Of a stretch of 24,626 nucleotides of DNA, positions 1 to 7,405 are shown one piece after another. Location: positions 1 through 24,626 of the IMG/VR virus record IMGVR_UViG_3300008108_000402, one strand, 5' to 3'. The notes beneath the pieces are model-generated. The model was not told where the DNA came from. It saw nothing but the letters and a program-made list of their open reading frames with translations, and did not search any database. The translations under genes and the position numbers were made by a program. Numbering within the stretch: the first letter of the stretch is position 1; every line of letters starts with the position of its first letter. This DNA is from a virus.

Positions 1-18
1 GTTTTCATCTAAGTATTT

Positions 19-192
19 TTACTCACTTTGTTTGCATTCCATCATATATTCTACTGTAGTTGCTACATCATTCATAGCATCACGAAGAAATGGTTGTTGT
101 CCCGATTCTTGCTTGAGAATGGGTCTTGAATCGTCGGTAAGAATCCAACGCCATTGCTGCATAGATTCACAATACCAGAGATTGATTTTCAT
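19..192 (-). CDS. Small conserved-type cyanophage protein, function unknown (57 aa)
   Basis: The frame opens with ATG at 192-190, reads MKINLWYCESMQQWRWIL and closes with TAA at 21-19. It is rich in aromatic residues (four Trp/Tyr in the first 16) and its second half is acidic and Met-rich. It is the last complete gene of a minus-strand run of small ORFs and tRNAs, 22 bases downstream of tRNA-Thr. Small proteins of this kind are common in the early and tRNA regions of T4-like cyanophages. No motif gives a function. An ATG at 8-6 may start the next gene beyond the window. Confidence 0.6.
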   Translation of the reverse strand: MKINLWYCESMQQWRWILTDDSRPILKQESGQQPFLRDAMNDVATTVEYMMECKQSE

Positions 193-214
193 TTTATAGT
201 TTTATAAGAACTAA

Positions 215-286
215 AGCCCCCGACCGGATTTGAACCAGCGACCAACGGTTTACAAAACCGTTGCTCTACCACTGAGCTACAAGGGC
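215..286 (-). tRNA. tRNA-Thr (anticodon UGU)
   Basis: Read on the minus strand, a full cloverleaf can be folded. The 7-bp acceptor pairs GCCCTTG with CGGGGGC and includes two G:U pairs. The D arm is GCTC/GAGC, the anticodon stem is ACGGT/ACCGT around loop TTTGTAA (anticodon TGT), and the T arm holds TTCAAAT. CCA is not encoded, so it must be added after transcription. The tRNA sits 2 bases after the stop codon of the 89-aa gene, so it is probably cut from a polycistronic transcript. Cyanophage tRNAs are thought to support translation of AT-rich phage codons in the host. Confidence 0.95.
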
Positions 287-288
287 AT

Positions 289-558
289 TTAATCAGCAGG
301 CATCATTTCTGGATTTTCCAGTTCAACTTCAAATAACATTGGATGACACTCTTCATCAATCAAATAGAAAGATGATTTGTATAAGTCCTCTGGTTCAAAA
401 CGTCTTTCTTTGTCTGCTAATTCTATGAGTTCCAGATCGTACAAATAACTATCTGGAAGATCATCAAAAGTAAAAGGAACCTGATTTATAAAGTACATCA
501 GAACCAATTGGGTTCCTCTATTGTACCAGCAATATCTTGCATCAATACGGTACTTCAT
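289..558 (-). CDS. Hypothetical protein between two tRNA genes (89 aa)
   Basis: A complete ATG-to-stop frame that fills the space between tRNA-Leu and tRNA-Thr. The product begins MKYRIDARYCWYNRGTQLV. It is acidic, especially in its C-terminal half (ELIELADKERRFEPEDLY), and has no membrane segment or signal peptide. A late-promoter-like CTAAATA lies about 20 bases upstream of the start, and the stop is 2 bases before tRNA-Thr, so the gene and tRNA probably share a transcript. I do not recognise the family. The lack of a competing frame and the tight packing argue that it is real. Confidence 0.65.
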   Translation of the reverse strand: MKYRIDARYCWYNRGTQLVLMYFINQVPFTFDDLPDSYLYDLELIELADKERRFEPEDLYKSSFYLIDEECHPMLFEVELENPEMMPAD

Positions 559-578
559 AGGATATTCCTACTTTTGTT

Positions 579-585
579 TATTTAG
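579..585 (-). promoter_or_regulatory. Late-promoter-like CTAAATA
   Basis: The minus strand reads CTAAATAA here, close to the T4-type late box TATAAATA, 21 bases upstream of the 89-aa gene start. It could give late transcription of the 89-aa gene and tRNA-Thr. The match is short in AT-rich DNA, so it is tentative. Confidence 0.35.
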
Positions 586-604
586 AGAGTGTTTATTTCT
601 CTAA

Positions 605-688
605 TAGGAGCGGGGGGAATCGAACCCCCACGGTCATACGACCAGCAGATTTTAAGTCTGATACGGCTACCAGTTACGTCACGCTCCC
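605..688 (-). tRNA. tRNA-Leu (anticodon UAA)
   Basis: On the minus strand the acceptor is GGGAGCG paired with CGCTCCT (one G:U pair). The anticodon stem CAGA/TCTG encloses loop CTTAAAA, giving anticodon TAA. A long variable arm (TGGTCGTATGACC region) identifies it as a class II tRNA, and the T arm reads GGGGGTTCGATTCCCCC. The discriminator is A, as expected for tRNA-Leu, and CCA is not encoded. It lies 7 bases downstream of the 68-aa gene in the same direction. Confidence 0.95.
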
Positions 689-695
689 ATAAAAA

Positions 696-902
696 TCACC
701 CTTTGTAGGTGATAGGATTATACTTCAGAAACTCAAAGAATGTCAACTTCATTTCTTTGAGCGACATTCCACAGTGCTTTGCTGCTTCTGGAAGATTCAT
801 TTTAGAGTAAAACAAACCCTCATTTGCTTCTTTTACGTTCTGGGGGGTTGTTTTGACTGGTTCCTCTTTGAGGTTTTTATGTGAGATTTTGTATAAATTC
901 AT
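696..902 (-). CDS. Small protein with possible helix-turn-helix, function unknown (68 aa)
   Basis: The frame starts with ATG at 902-900 (MNLYKISHKNLKEEPV). The C-terminal half, residues about 34-60, reads KMNLPEAAKHCGMSLKEMK and then FFEFLKYNP. The pattern 'L-x-x-A-A-x-x-C-G-M-S-x-x-x-M-K' looks like a helix-turn-helix (compare 'eAAkhlgvs...'), so a small DNA-binding regulator is possible but unproven. There is no evident Shine-Dalgarno. Instead the leader carries the 53-bp element at 908-960 that recurs upstream of gene 59. The gene is followed by tRNA-Leu. Confidence 0.65.
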   Translation of the reverse strand: MNLYKISHKNLKEEPVKTTPQNVKEANEGLFYSKMNLPEAAKHCGMSLKEMKLTFFEFLKYNPITYKG

Positions 903-907
903 ACTTT

Positions 908-960
908 TTCAAAAAAGTATCGTGTGGAAAAATTTACCGGAATTTTTTAGGACCAAAAAT
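908..960 (-). repeat. 53-bp conserved leader element, copy B
   Basis: Minus-strand sequence 43/53 identical, ungapped, to 22021-22073. Shared blocks include TTTTTGGTC (one mismatch), AAAAAATTCCGGTAAA and TACTTTTTTGAA. It occupies almost all the intergenic gap: 5 bases after the stop of the 60-aa gene and ending 5 bases before the ATG of the 68-aa gene. The central part, AAAAAATTCCGGTAAATTTTT, can fold as a weak AT hairpin with a CCGGT loop. Role not known: a phage promoter class or a translational operator are the main options. Confidence 0.75.
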
Positions 961-965
961 GGAAC

Positions 966-1148
966 TTAAAGTGGATTTGCGTATGAGAGAGTGCTTTCGT
1001 CAAGTGTGTTGCGTACATAGTCTAACACATTCATAAACTCTTCGGTCGTATCGCAGGACACTTCTTTTTCTGACCCCTCACTGGAATACAGATACACAGT
1101 ACGCTTCAGCGGATCAACCACGCAGCGTGTCAGGTACTCATCTTGCAT
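966..1148 (-). CDS. Small early-type protein, function unknown (60 aa)
   Basis: ATG at 1148-1146, stop TAA at 968-966. The product begins MQDEYLTRCVVDPLKRTVYL. It is acidic overall and has a pattern of beta strands (VYLYSSEGSEKEVSC) followed by a helix (TEEFMNVLDYVRNTL). It is the first gene after a strong sigma-70-type promoter (1175-1203) and so is probably expressed early by host RNA polymerase. Small proteins of this sort are common beside tail-fibre genes in cyanophages. No function can be read from the sequence. Confidence 0.7.
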   Translation of the reverse strand: MQDEYLTRCVVDPLKRTVYLYSSEGSEKEVSCDTTEEFMNVLDYVRNTLDESTLSYANPL

Positions 1149-1174
1149 TCGGTTCGTTTCTTGATTACCTAGGT

Positions 1175-1203
1175 ACTATAGGACCTTTTGGGTCTGGTGT
1201 CAA
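1175..1203 (-). promoter_or_regulatory. Sigma-70-type early promoter
   Basis: On the minus strand TTGACA (1203-1198) is followed by exactly 17 bases and TATAGT (1180-1175), a perfect -35 and a 5/6 -10. It starts only 6 bases after the stop of the late fibre gene and points into the 60-aa gene. The spacer holds a short dyad, GACC-CAAAA-GGTC. It should be used early by host RNA polymerase. Confidence 0.85.
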
Positions 1204-1209
1204 GGGTCA

Positions 1210-3465
1210 TCAGTAAGTACCAACGATCGTTCCTCCCATATTAAAGACGCTTATCAATAATCCTGCACCAGATGCTACTGAGATAGTTCCATTGGTAACG
1301 CTACCTGTAGAAGAAACTATTCTGGGAACTGTAGCATGGCTAGAAGAAGTTGTACTTGTTTTAATGATTAAGTTAGCTGCGCCCACAGAACTATTTCTAC
1401 ATACGATTTCAAATTTCTTGCCAGAGGTAAAGTTTGAAATGTTTACACCGCTATTAGTAGTATCAAAGGTCGCATAATGGAAGGAAGTAGTGTTTGAATC
1501 GACAGTAGATATTCCAATAGATCCAGAGTAGACTGCTGTAGTACCTGAAGAAACAAATGATCCCGCTGTGACAATACCAGCAAAATTACCATTACGGTTT
1601 ACAGTTAAATCCCTGGTAACTAACAAGTCAGTAAATGTGGATATTCCTGCGGTATTAATTCCTGGAATTGCTATTCCACCACCAGAATAATTAATGTTGT
1701 ATAATCCAGAACCATCTCCAACAAAAAATGTAGAGGTTGTAATCCCACTAACATAAAGATTGTTAGAAAAATTTCCACTTCCATTTACATCCAATTTTCT
1801 AGTTGGTGTTGTTGTACCTACTCCAATGTTTCCACTAGCATCAGTATAAGCAAAAGTTTCAAATGATTGATCATCACAATATACTTTACCAGTTACTGCT
1901 GCACTTACAATCTCTGTACTTGAACCTCTATAGATCACCTTTGTATTGGTGCTCATATCAAATGAATCAAGATTAGAGAGTGCTCCACTTGCATTTAAAT
2001 AGAAAACATTTCCTTCTCTATTATAAACATTATATCCCGATGCAGATGCTGTTGATATAATCTTTCCATCTGGAGAACAAGAAATTCCTACAGAACCGCC
2101 CGATAAAGTTGCAACAGAAGTAAATGTACTACCCGAACGATCGTAAACTATAGAAGAAGAAGCATTTGCAGTAATGATTGTTGTACCATCATCACTTACA
2201 CATACTTGAGTTCCTCCGTTAGTAAGAGTTCCTATTTTATTAAAAGACCCATATACTTTATCATTTCTTTCATAAACATATGACTTTCCATTTGTGGGGT
2301 CGCCAACTGCGATAATATATCCATCACCACTAACAGAAACAGAATTTCCAAATGTTCCAGATGCAAATGCTCCGGTTAAAATTCCAACTTTATTATATAC
2401 ATTATCATTTCTGTCATAAACATAAGCTCCACCACCATTGTAACTTGTCGTAGTGCAACTTAATCCGGGAGATCCGACAACTAAAGTTTTACTATCAGCA
2501 CTAATTGCCAGAGACTGTCCAAATAAATCACCGTCACTATCTCCCTCTAAAACAGAAAGAGTATTTACATTTTCAGTTCTACAAATATTTGTAGTACCAA
2601 TGCCACAAACAACAGAATTTTCGAGACCTAGCGATTTTGATTCTAAAACTTCACAAAAAGTTGAAGTTCCTATACCACAACAAGTTGGTAGAGTTCCCAC
2701 ACCACAAAATTCTGAATCTGTAGGAGAATTATACTCGTAAACCCAAACAACACCTACCTTTGAAGTTGTTGCAAGTCCAACAACATTAGGTCCACTAACT
2801 GCAAAAGTCTTCCCATCAACAGACATTGCAGTGGAATAACCATAATCATCATTTGTTAGTCCACCAATTCCAGTTCCGTGAGTTGCACCAGATCCTGCAT
2901 TAGAATATTGACCTACGATACAATCTCTTCTTACAAAATTATTAGAAATTCTTTCATATAAGAAAGCACTTCCATAAAAGGTTGCAATACCAACTGTTGT
3001 TCCAATACCTACAAAGTATCCATCAATGATTGACTTTTTATTTCCAATAATAATTAAACTTCCATTTCCGTTTGTGGCAAGAGTATTTCCAAAAGTGCCA
3101 TAAGTTCCAAAACCAACGTGGAGATTTTGGTTATACACACTTGTCGTAAATGAACCTACATTTGCGTATCCCGCAATACCACCCAAAGAATTTGAAATAA
3201 CACTTGTTTCTGCCCCAAATGAATATGCAGAAACTCCTGTCAAATTCTTTGAAACTGATCTAGAACCTGATAAAATATTTCCTACAGCATTAGCACTATT
3301 ATCTACTCGTAGACTACCAGCTCCAAGATTTAAAAGTTCTTGAGGATCGCCCGTTGTAGTATATAAAAGCGGTCTTTCAAATCCGTTTATTCCTGTTTGT
3401 GGAATCTCTTGAAGAACCTCTTCATCAGAATCTAAATCCAAATCAATAATAATTTCGTCCGCCAT
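1210..3465 (-). CDS. Putative tail fibre / virion protein with beta-propeller-like repeats (751 aa)
   Basis: The last gene of the late structural operon. ATG at 3465 overlaps the upstream stop (TAATG) and follows an AAGGAG Shine-Dalgarno. Residues about 120-490 contain five to six repeats of the form 'DGKTFAVSGPN...VYEY', 'ADSKTLVVGSPG...YVYDR', 'GDGYIIAVGDP...YVYER', 'DDGTTIITA...IVYDR' and 'PDGKIISTA...NVYNR'. This resembles the blades of FG-GAP or WD-like beta-propellers. A six-cysteine stretch with GIGT motifs lies at about 252-297. The C-terminal third is Ser/Thr/Gly-rich with 'GTTTPTRKLDVNGSGNFS', a phrase typical of phage fibre shafts. No S74 chaperone is seen at the C-terminus. A role in host adhesion is inferred from domain style and position. 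Confidence 0.7.
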   Translation of the reverse strand: MADEIIIDLDLDSDEEVLQEIPQTGINGFERPLLYTTTGDPQELLNLGAGSLRVDNSANAVGNILSGSRSVSKNLTGVSAYSFGAETSVISNSLGGIAGYANVGSFTTSVYNQNLHVGFGTYGTFGNTLATNGNGSLIIIGNKKSIIDGYFVGIGTTVGIATFYGSAFLYERISNNFVRRDCIVGQYSNAGSGATHGTGIGGLTNDDYGYSTAMSVDGKTFAVSGPNVVGLATTSKVGVVWVYEYNSPTDSEFCGVGTLPTCCGIGTSTFCEVLESKSLGLENSVVCGIGTTNICRTENVNTLSVLEGDSDGDLFGQSLAISADSKTLVVGSPGLSCTTTSYNGGGAYVYDRNDNVYNKVGILTGAFASGTFGNSVSVSGDGYIIAVGDPTNGKSYVYERNDKVYGSFNKIGTLTNGGTQVCVSDDGTTIITANASSSIVYDRSGSTFTSVATLSGGSVGISCSPDGKIISTASASGYNVYNREGNVFYLNASGALSNLDSFDMSTNTKVIYRGSSTEIVSAAVTGKVYCDDQSFETFAYTDASGNIGVGTTTPTRKLDVNGSGNFSNNLYVSGITTSTFFVGDGSGLYNINYSGGGIAIPGINTAGISTFTDLLVTRDLTVNRNGNFAGIVTAGSFVSSGTTAVYSGSIGISTVDSNTTSFHYATFDTTNSGVNISNFTSGKKFEIVCRNSSVGAANLIIKTSTTSSSHATVPRIVSSTGSVTNGTISVASGAGLLISVFNMGGTIVGTY

Positions 3466-4580
3466 TATACATTCTCCTTGTTATCATAGTGAAATCCAGA
3501 AACAGAATATTCAGAATTATCTCCAGGGTAGTCTTCTGGAGTTTCTCCTTGATATTCTGAAATTAACTTTTCCCCATCAATTCTTTCTGCAATAATATGA
3601 TAAAAACAATCAATAGGAATTCCGCTTTTTGATTGTAGGTAAACTTTATTTTCATCCCATCTCTTAATTATAATATCTTGATGAGCACCTATTGGTTGAA
3701 GAGTAACTACAATAGATTGAATATCTACAAAATCTTTCCAATAACTTGGTAAACTTATTTCTGTTTTATTTTTAACTCTACCTTTGATATAAACATCATT
3801 AGAAGGACCTTCTATACAAGTATGCCTTAATCTCCATCCTTCTTTTGATGGGTGAGGAATATCAAAGTTCTTTTTCCTGGAAAGAACGTGTTTTCCGCAT
3901 TGTGATTTTACGTTTGCAGATGAGGTTATGTTTCTTTTTGAAACAAGCGCACCTCCAATAATTACATTTTTTCTAATGACAATATCACTGTTAAAATCTG
4001 CATTTTTGCATACAGACAATTTATCCCGTACTCTGGTATATCCATAAATGTCTACATCGCCAATGAAAATTGCAGCAGCTTCTGAATATGTTTTTATTGG
4101 AACTGTTGATCCAGATCCACATTTTCTGTCCCAGGTATAATGATATCCATAAGCACCACTATCAGTTACATCAACTCCTGCTCTAACAACTAATGGATAA
4201 GGATGGGCTAACTTTTCTTCATACTTATCAGCTCCTGTCCTTTCAACTCCACATGGACTTATAGACCACTCAGGAATAAATTTAATTCTTTCATCACATA
4301 TAAGAGGAATTGAAGAAGTATAGTTCTTCAAAGGTCCAACCATTACTACTGCTTCTGGTTTTGGTATTGGTGCAGTAAATGGAGCGACTTCCTCTGGATG
4401 AAATGTTTTATCATTTCCAAACTGAACAGGACCTTGGAAATAAGCAGTTCCATCAATGGTATTTTTTTGTCTACCCAATGCTTCTGGTTTTGATGGTGCG
4501 TAACTACTACCTGGAGGATGATTACCTCTTGTTACATGCAGTTGACCGTGAATCAACTCAAAATCACTTGAACTAGACAT
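3465..4580 (-). CDS. Virion structural / tail-fibre-associated protein (371 aa)
   Basis: Begins MSSSSDFELIHGQLHVTRGN, with Pro-rich stretches up to about residue 85. The middle (about 165-230) has short beta-repeat phrases ('IFIGDVDIYGYTRVRDKL', 'NSDIVIRKNVIIGGALVSK') that look like a beta-solenoid or fibre shaft. From about residue 235, 'KKNFDIPHPSKEGWRLRHTC', 'IEGPSNDVYIKG' and 'EISLPSYWKDF' match the pattern of a domain found at the end of many phage fibre and appendage proteins ('F.I.HP...L.H...EgPe..vy.rG....LP.y'). It lies between a beta-helix spike gene and the propeller fibre, with short or overlapping junctions. The exact virion location is unknown. Confidence 0.65.
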   Translation of the reverse strand: MSSSSDFELIHGQLHVTRGNHPPGSSYAPSKPEALGRQKNTIDGTAYFQGPVQFGNDKTFHPEEVAPFTAPIPKPEAVVMVGPLKNYTSSIPLICDERIKFIPEWSISPCGVERTGADKYEEKLAHPYPLVVRAGVDVTDSGAYGYHYTWDRKCGSGSTVPIKTYSEAAAIFIGDVDIYGYTRVRDKLSVCKNADFNSDIVIRKNVIIGGALVSKRNITSSANVKSQCGKHVLSRKKNFDIPHPSKEGWRLRHTCIEGPSNDVYIKGRVKNKTEISLPSYWKDFVDIQSIVVTLQPIGAHQDIIIKRWDENKVYLQSKSGIPIDCFYHIIAERIDGEKLISEYQGETPEDYPGDNSEYSVSGFHYDNKENV

Positions 4581-4583
4581 ATG

Positions 4584-5162
4584 TTATACCGGAAATGGAG
4601 ATGAATATTGAGTTAAACTTTTAAGAATTGGTACTGATGGTGGTCTAATAGCACTTCTGGAAGTCATTTTTTGAATACTCCCGCTATAAATTTTCATAAT
4701 ATTTATTGCACTTTGAAGCATCTCTCCATCAGTAAATATGCTGATAGACTCATTTCCATTTATTGTTGCTTTTTTAGTTTCTAAATTGATACTTTCATTT
4801 GAAATTAAATTTATAACACCAGAACTTGTATCAGGTCCCCGAGCAATCAAATCAATATTCTCAGCTTCCATTCTAATTCTACCTTTTGTTTGAATTAAAA
4901 TATCGCTTGTAGAAGCATTTAACCAATAACCAATTTGATCCTTTGCAATATCATCTGCACATTTAATTTGGTATCTACCCCTACATCTGGAAGTTATCCA
5001 TCTTTTTCTTGGTTCTGTTTGATCTATGCAAACATACTCCAATGCCTCTTGACCTTGAATTAAAATGGATGACTTTACTTGATCATCATGTATATGTCCA
5101 AAAGATATCTGACCATCTTTTGTGCCAGTTCTTTTCGTTTGATAATTTTTAGATTTTGTCAT
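4584..5162 (-). CDS. Spike beta-helix protein resembling the C-terminal tip of T4 gp5 (192 aa)
   Basis: Starts MTKSKNYQTKRTGTKDGQIS. From about residue 80 to 150 it is made of alternating hydrophobic/polar short repeats (WLNASTSDILIQTKGRIRME, AENIDLIAR, GVINLISN, SINLETKKATING). This is the pattern of the triple-stranded beta-helix in gp5 and VgrG spikes. It has no lysozyme domain. In T4 the OB fold, lysozyme and beta-helix are one protein; here an OB-fold protein is encoded separately at 7406-8116. It overlaps the upstream gene by 4 bases (ATGA), which suggests translational coupling. The spike role is inferred from the repeat pattern and operon position. Confidence 0.6.
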   Translation of the reverse strand: MTKSKNYQTKRTGTKDGQISFGHIHDDQVKSSILIQGQEALEYVCIDQTEPRKRWITSRCRGRYQIKCADDIAKDQIGYWLNASTSDILIQTKGRIRMEAENIDLIARGPDTSSGVINLISNESINLETKKATINGNESISIFTDGEMLQSAINIMKIYSGSIQKMTSRSAIRPPSVPILKSLTQYSSPFPV

Positions 5163-6337
5163 CTCGGAACTCTATCAAATTCTACTTGAGGTGGTATTCT
5201 CCCTACACAATCAACCACAGAAATTAATTGTGTTCCTGATGGAATAATTGTAGGATCTGGTATTTTACTTATTGGAGTTACTTTAAGAACAGGTATTAAA
5301 GATGCATTATATCCTCTAGGAGAATTTATAGTTATAGTAGGTAAGTCAATAAAACCTATACCAGGATTAATTATATTTACTCGTACAATTTCACCTCTAC
5401 CATTAATCACAGGTTCTAAAATAGCACCATTATTCGGAGTTACTATAATCGTATCACCAGGTTCATATCCAAATCCAGGACGATCTATATAGACTTCTTC
5501 TATTTCAGTAACTACTGGATAAGATAATGTCTGCTGATCCTGCGGTATCGTTGGTGGTGGTTCTGGAGGAAAGAATGTGTCCTCTGGAGATAAATTTGGT
5601 GGTTGTAATCCAGAAGGGACAACATAATAATTTCCTTCTTTTGTTTTAACATAACCTTCATTAACATCTTTCCAAATTCTACCGTTACCACCCAAATTAC
5701 CATTAGGTGCTGGAAGATATCCATCTCCAGGAGATAAAACTACAATATTTTTAACTTCTAATCCACCTTTTGTACCACCACCATTTAATACACTACCTCC
5801 AGCACCAGTACCAGTAGTAGTACCAGCAGCAGTATTTAATCCAGCAGAAGTTCCATATGGTTGAGTTTGTACTATCACTCTTGATCCACTTCCAGATCCA
5901 CATTCGTCTACTATGTTTGCGAATGGTGGAGTGAGATAATTAAATCCCGGATTTACAATATCAAATCCAATCACAGAACTTGAATTTGGACTGATGACAG
6001 CATTAACCATAGCACCCATTCCAACACCACCAAAAAATTGAACTCTTGGAGGTCCACAAAGTTTTGGATTAGTAGGACAAAGAGGAGCATCAGGTAAAGC
6101 ATCAATAATATTCAACTGATTAACTTGTTGAATTAATAGTTCTCTCTGATATCCATTACCATCTTCAAAGTAAAATAATTGCTGTGGGTTTAATGATGCA
6201 ATACACCTTGCCTCCTTACGTGTGACATCATTAATTCTAATCCCATCAATATCATAAAAAGAAACGCGAATAGGATCTTCTTTTCCTCTGTTTTTATTTT
6301 GCCTTTGTACGCAAGCGTATCTATATTCTTCTGCCAT
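5159..6337 (-). CDS. Structural protein with NPGxG(F/Y) repeats (392 aa)
   Basis: Contains at least four spaced copies of a short motif: VNPGFNYLTPP (about residue 125), LSPGDGYLPAP (about 198), DRPGFGYEPGD (about 281) and INPGIGFIDLP (about 322). Each sits in beta-strand-rich sequence, followed by strands such as 'IIVTPNNGA' and 'ITINSPRG'. Gly/Thr/Ser-rich (about 160-190) and Pro-rich (about 250-270) linkers separate them. The pattern suggests repeating small beta-domains on the spike or a fibre. N-terminal region 'QRQNKNRGKEDPIRVSFYD' looks globular. The gene is packed between two structural genes with a 4-base overlap downstream. No specific family is recognised. Confidence 0.6.
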   Translation of the reverse strand: MAEEYRYACVQRQNKNRGKEDPIRVSFYDIDGIRINDVTRKEARCIASLNPQQLFYFEDGNGYQRELLIQQVNQLNIIDALPDAPLCPTNPKLCGPPRVQFFGGVGMGAMVNAVISPNSSSVIGFDIVNPGFNYLTPPFANIVDECGSGSGSRVIVQTQPYGTSAGLNTAAGTTTGTGAGGSVLNGGGTKGGLEVKNIVVLSPGDGYLPAPNGNLGGNGRIWKDVNEGYVKTKEGNYYVVPSGLQPPNLSPEDTFFPPEPPPTIPQDQQTLSYPVVTEIEEVYIDRPGFGYEPGDTIIVTPNNGAILEPVINGRGEIVRVNIINPGIGFIDLPTITINSPRGYNASLIPVLKVTPISKIPDPTIIPSGTQLISVVDCVGRIPPQVEFDRVPR

Positions 6338-6346
6338 AATAGATTA

Positions 6347-7402
6347 TTAAAATTCTAATGCACTTCTATCTGCAGGAATTCCTTGCAGTTGTCTTGCCCT
6401 TTCAGCATCTATAGAATCTCCAATTGCATCATTTGCAAATGGACTTTCAGATGTCTGTGGTCTTATTGAAGTTTGAATATCACATGATCCACTATTACCT
6501 GAATTTCCGTTTGCATCAGAATATTGTCCACCAGTTGGATTATTATCCGAAGGAGATGTATTTTGAGTTGATTGATTGGGACCAGGAGCATTTGAACCTT
6601 TACAGTTATTTACACTTTCTCCTTGAAGAGATACTTCTTGCACTGAAGGACAAGCTTTATCATCATCACATCTAAAGAAATTTAAAATACCAGTAGCAAA
6701 ATCTAAAACATTGAAAAGACTATTTGCAATATTTGAAACTGCTCCAGCAATATCTCCAATGAAAGAAGATAAGGGACCCAAAACAGAATTTAAAATACCA
6801 GACATTTGAGACATTATTCCGTCAAGTAAGTCTCCAACAAAATTTTGAGCTACGCATAATGGAGCATTAATAAACTTATCAATTAACTGCGTAAGTAAAG
6901 AACCTGCAGTTTTTGCCAAACCTTTGACTATTTTATTAAATCCACAGGACAATCCATTTGTTGCTTTATTAATTAATCCAGTAAAAGCAGGTGTTTCTCC
7001 CGGAAATAAAAAAGGAAAAACTTTTTTAGCTTGTTCTTGAATTTTATTCATCACCCATCCACGAGCACCTCCTAAAATATTTTTTATATATCCAGAAATT
7101 TGTGTGGAAGCATTAGAAACTAATCTTTGTATGTATGCTGCAGTCTCTCCAACCGCCGATGCATTTGCAGAAACTAAATTTGAAAACTTTTTAACTTCTT
7201 CAACTTCATTTAATAAATTTTTTAATACTCTATTAACTCCTTTTATATTTGTATTATCAGTTTTGCAAGGACTTTGAATTGGGTATACAATTCTCCTATC
7301 TCTTGCCTGCTTGTAATATGCTTCTATTGCAGACGGAGTTAAATGTGTTTTATCAATAGCAGATTGCAGTGCTGCTGTTACTGGTGGTCCTATCGCTACC
7401 AT
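6347..7402 (-). CDS. Helical virion/baseplate protein, function unknown (351 aa)
   Basis: Begins MVAIGPPVTAALQSAIDKTH. Residues about 60-245 are predicted helical, with amphipathic and hydrophobic stretches (AETAAYIQRLVSNASTQISG-like region, GLAKTAGSLLTQLIDKFI, VLGPLSSFIGDIAGAV). These resemble coiled-coil or membrane-interacting segments. Several cysteines occur (about 45, 155, 182, 245-252 and 310). From about residue 255 the protein is low-complexity Asn/Ser/Gly/Pro with an acidic end. It lies between the gp5-OB-like gene and the NPG-repeat gene, so a baseplate or spike role is likely. I do not recognise a family. Confidence 0.6.
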   Translation of the reverse strand: MVAIGPPVTAALQSAIDKTHLTPSAIEAYYKQARDRRIVYPIQSPCKTDNTNIKGVNRVLKNLLNEVEEVKKFSNLVSANASAVGETAAYIQRLVSNASTQISGYIKNILGGARGWVMNKIQEQAKKVFPFLFPGETPAFTGLINKATNGLSCGFNKIVKGLAKTAGSLLTQLIDKFINAPLCVAQNFVGDLLDGIMSQMSGILNSVLGPLSSFIGDIAGAVSNIANSLFNVLDFATGILNFFRCDDDKACPSVQEVSLQGESVNNCKGSNAPGPNQSTQNTSPSDNNPTGGQYSDANGNSGNSGSCDIQTSIRPQTSESPFANDAIGDSIDAERARQLQGIPADRSALEF

Positions 7403-7405
7403 AAT

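Noticed and set aside
215-688. tRNA genes as an integration (att) site
   Set aside because: No integrase, no repeated tRNA end and a T4-like lytic gene set; these are working phage tRNAs.
1210-1700. S74 intramolecular chaperone at the fibre C-terminus
   Set aside because: The fibre-shaft phrase that often precedes S74 is present, but the Ser-Lys catalytic region is not seen in the Ser/Thr/Gly-rich end.
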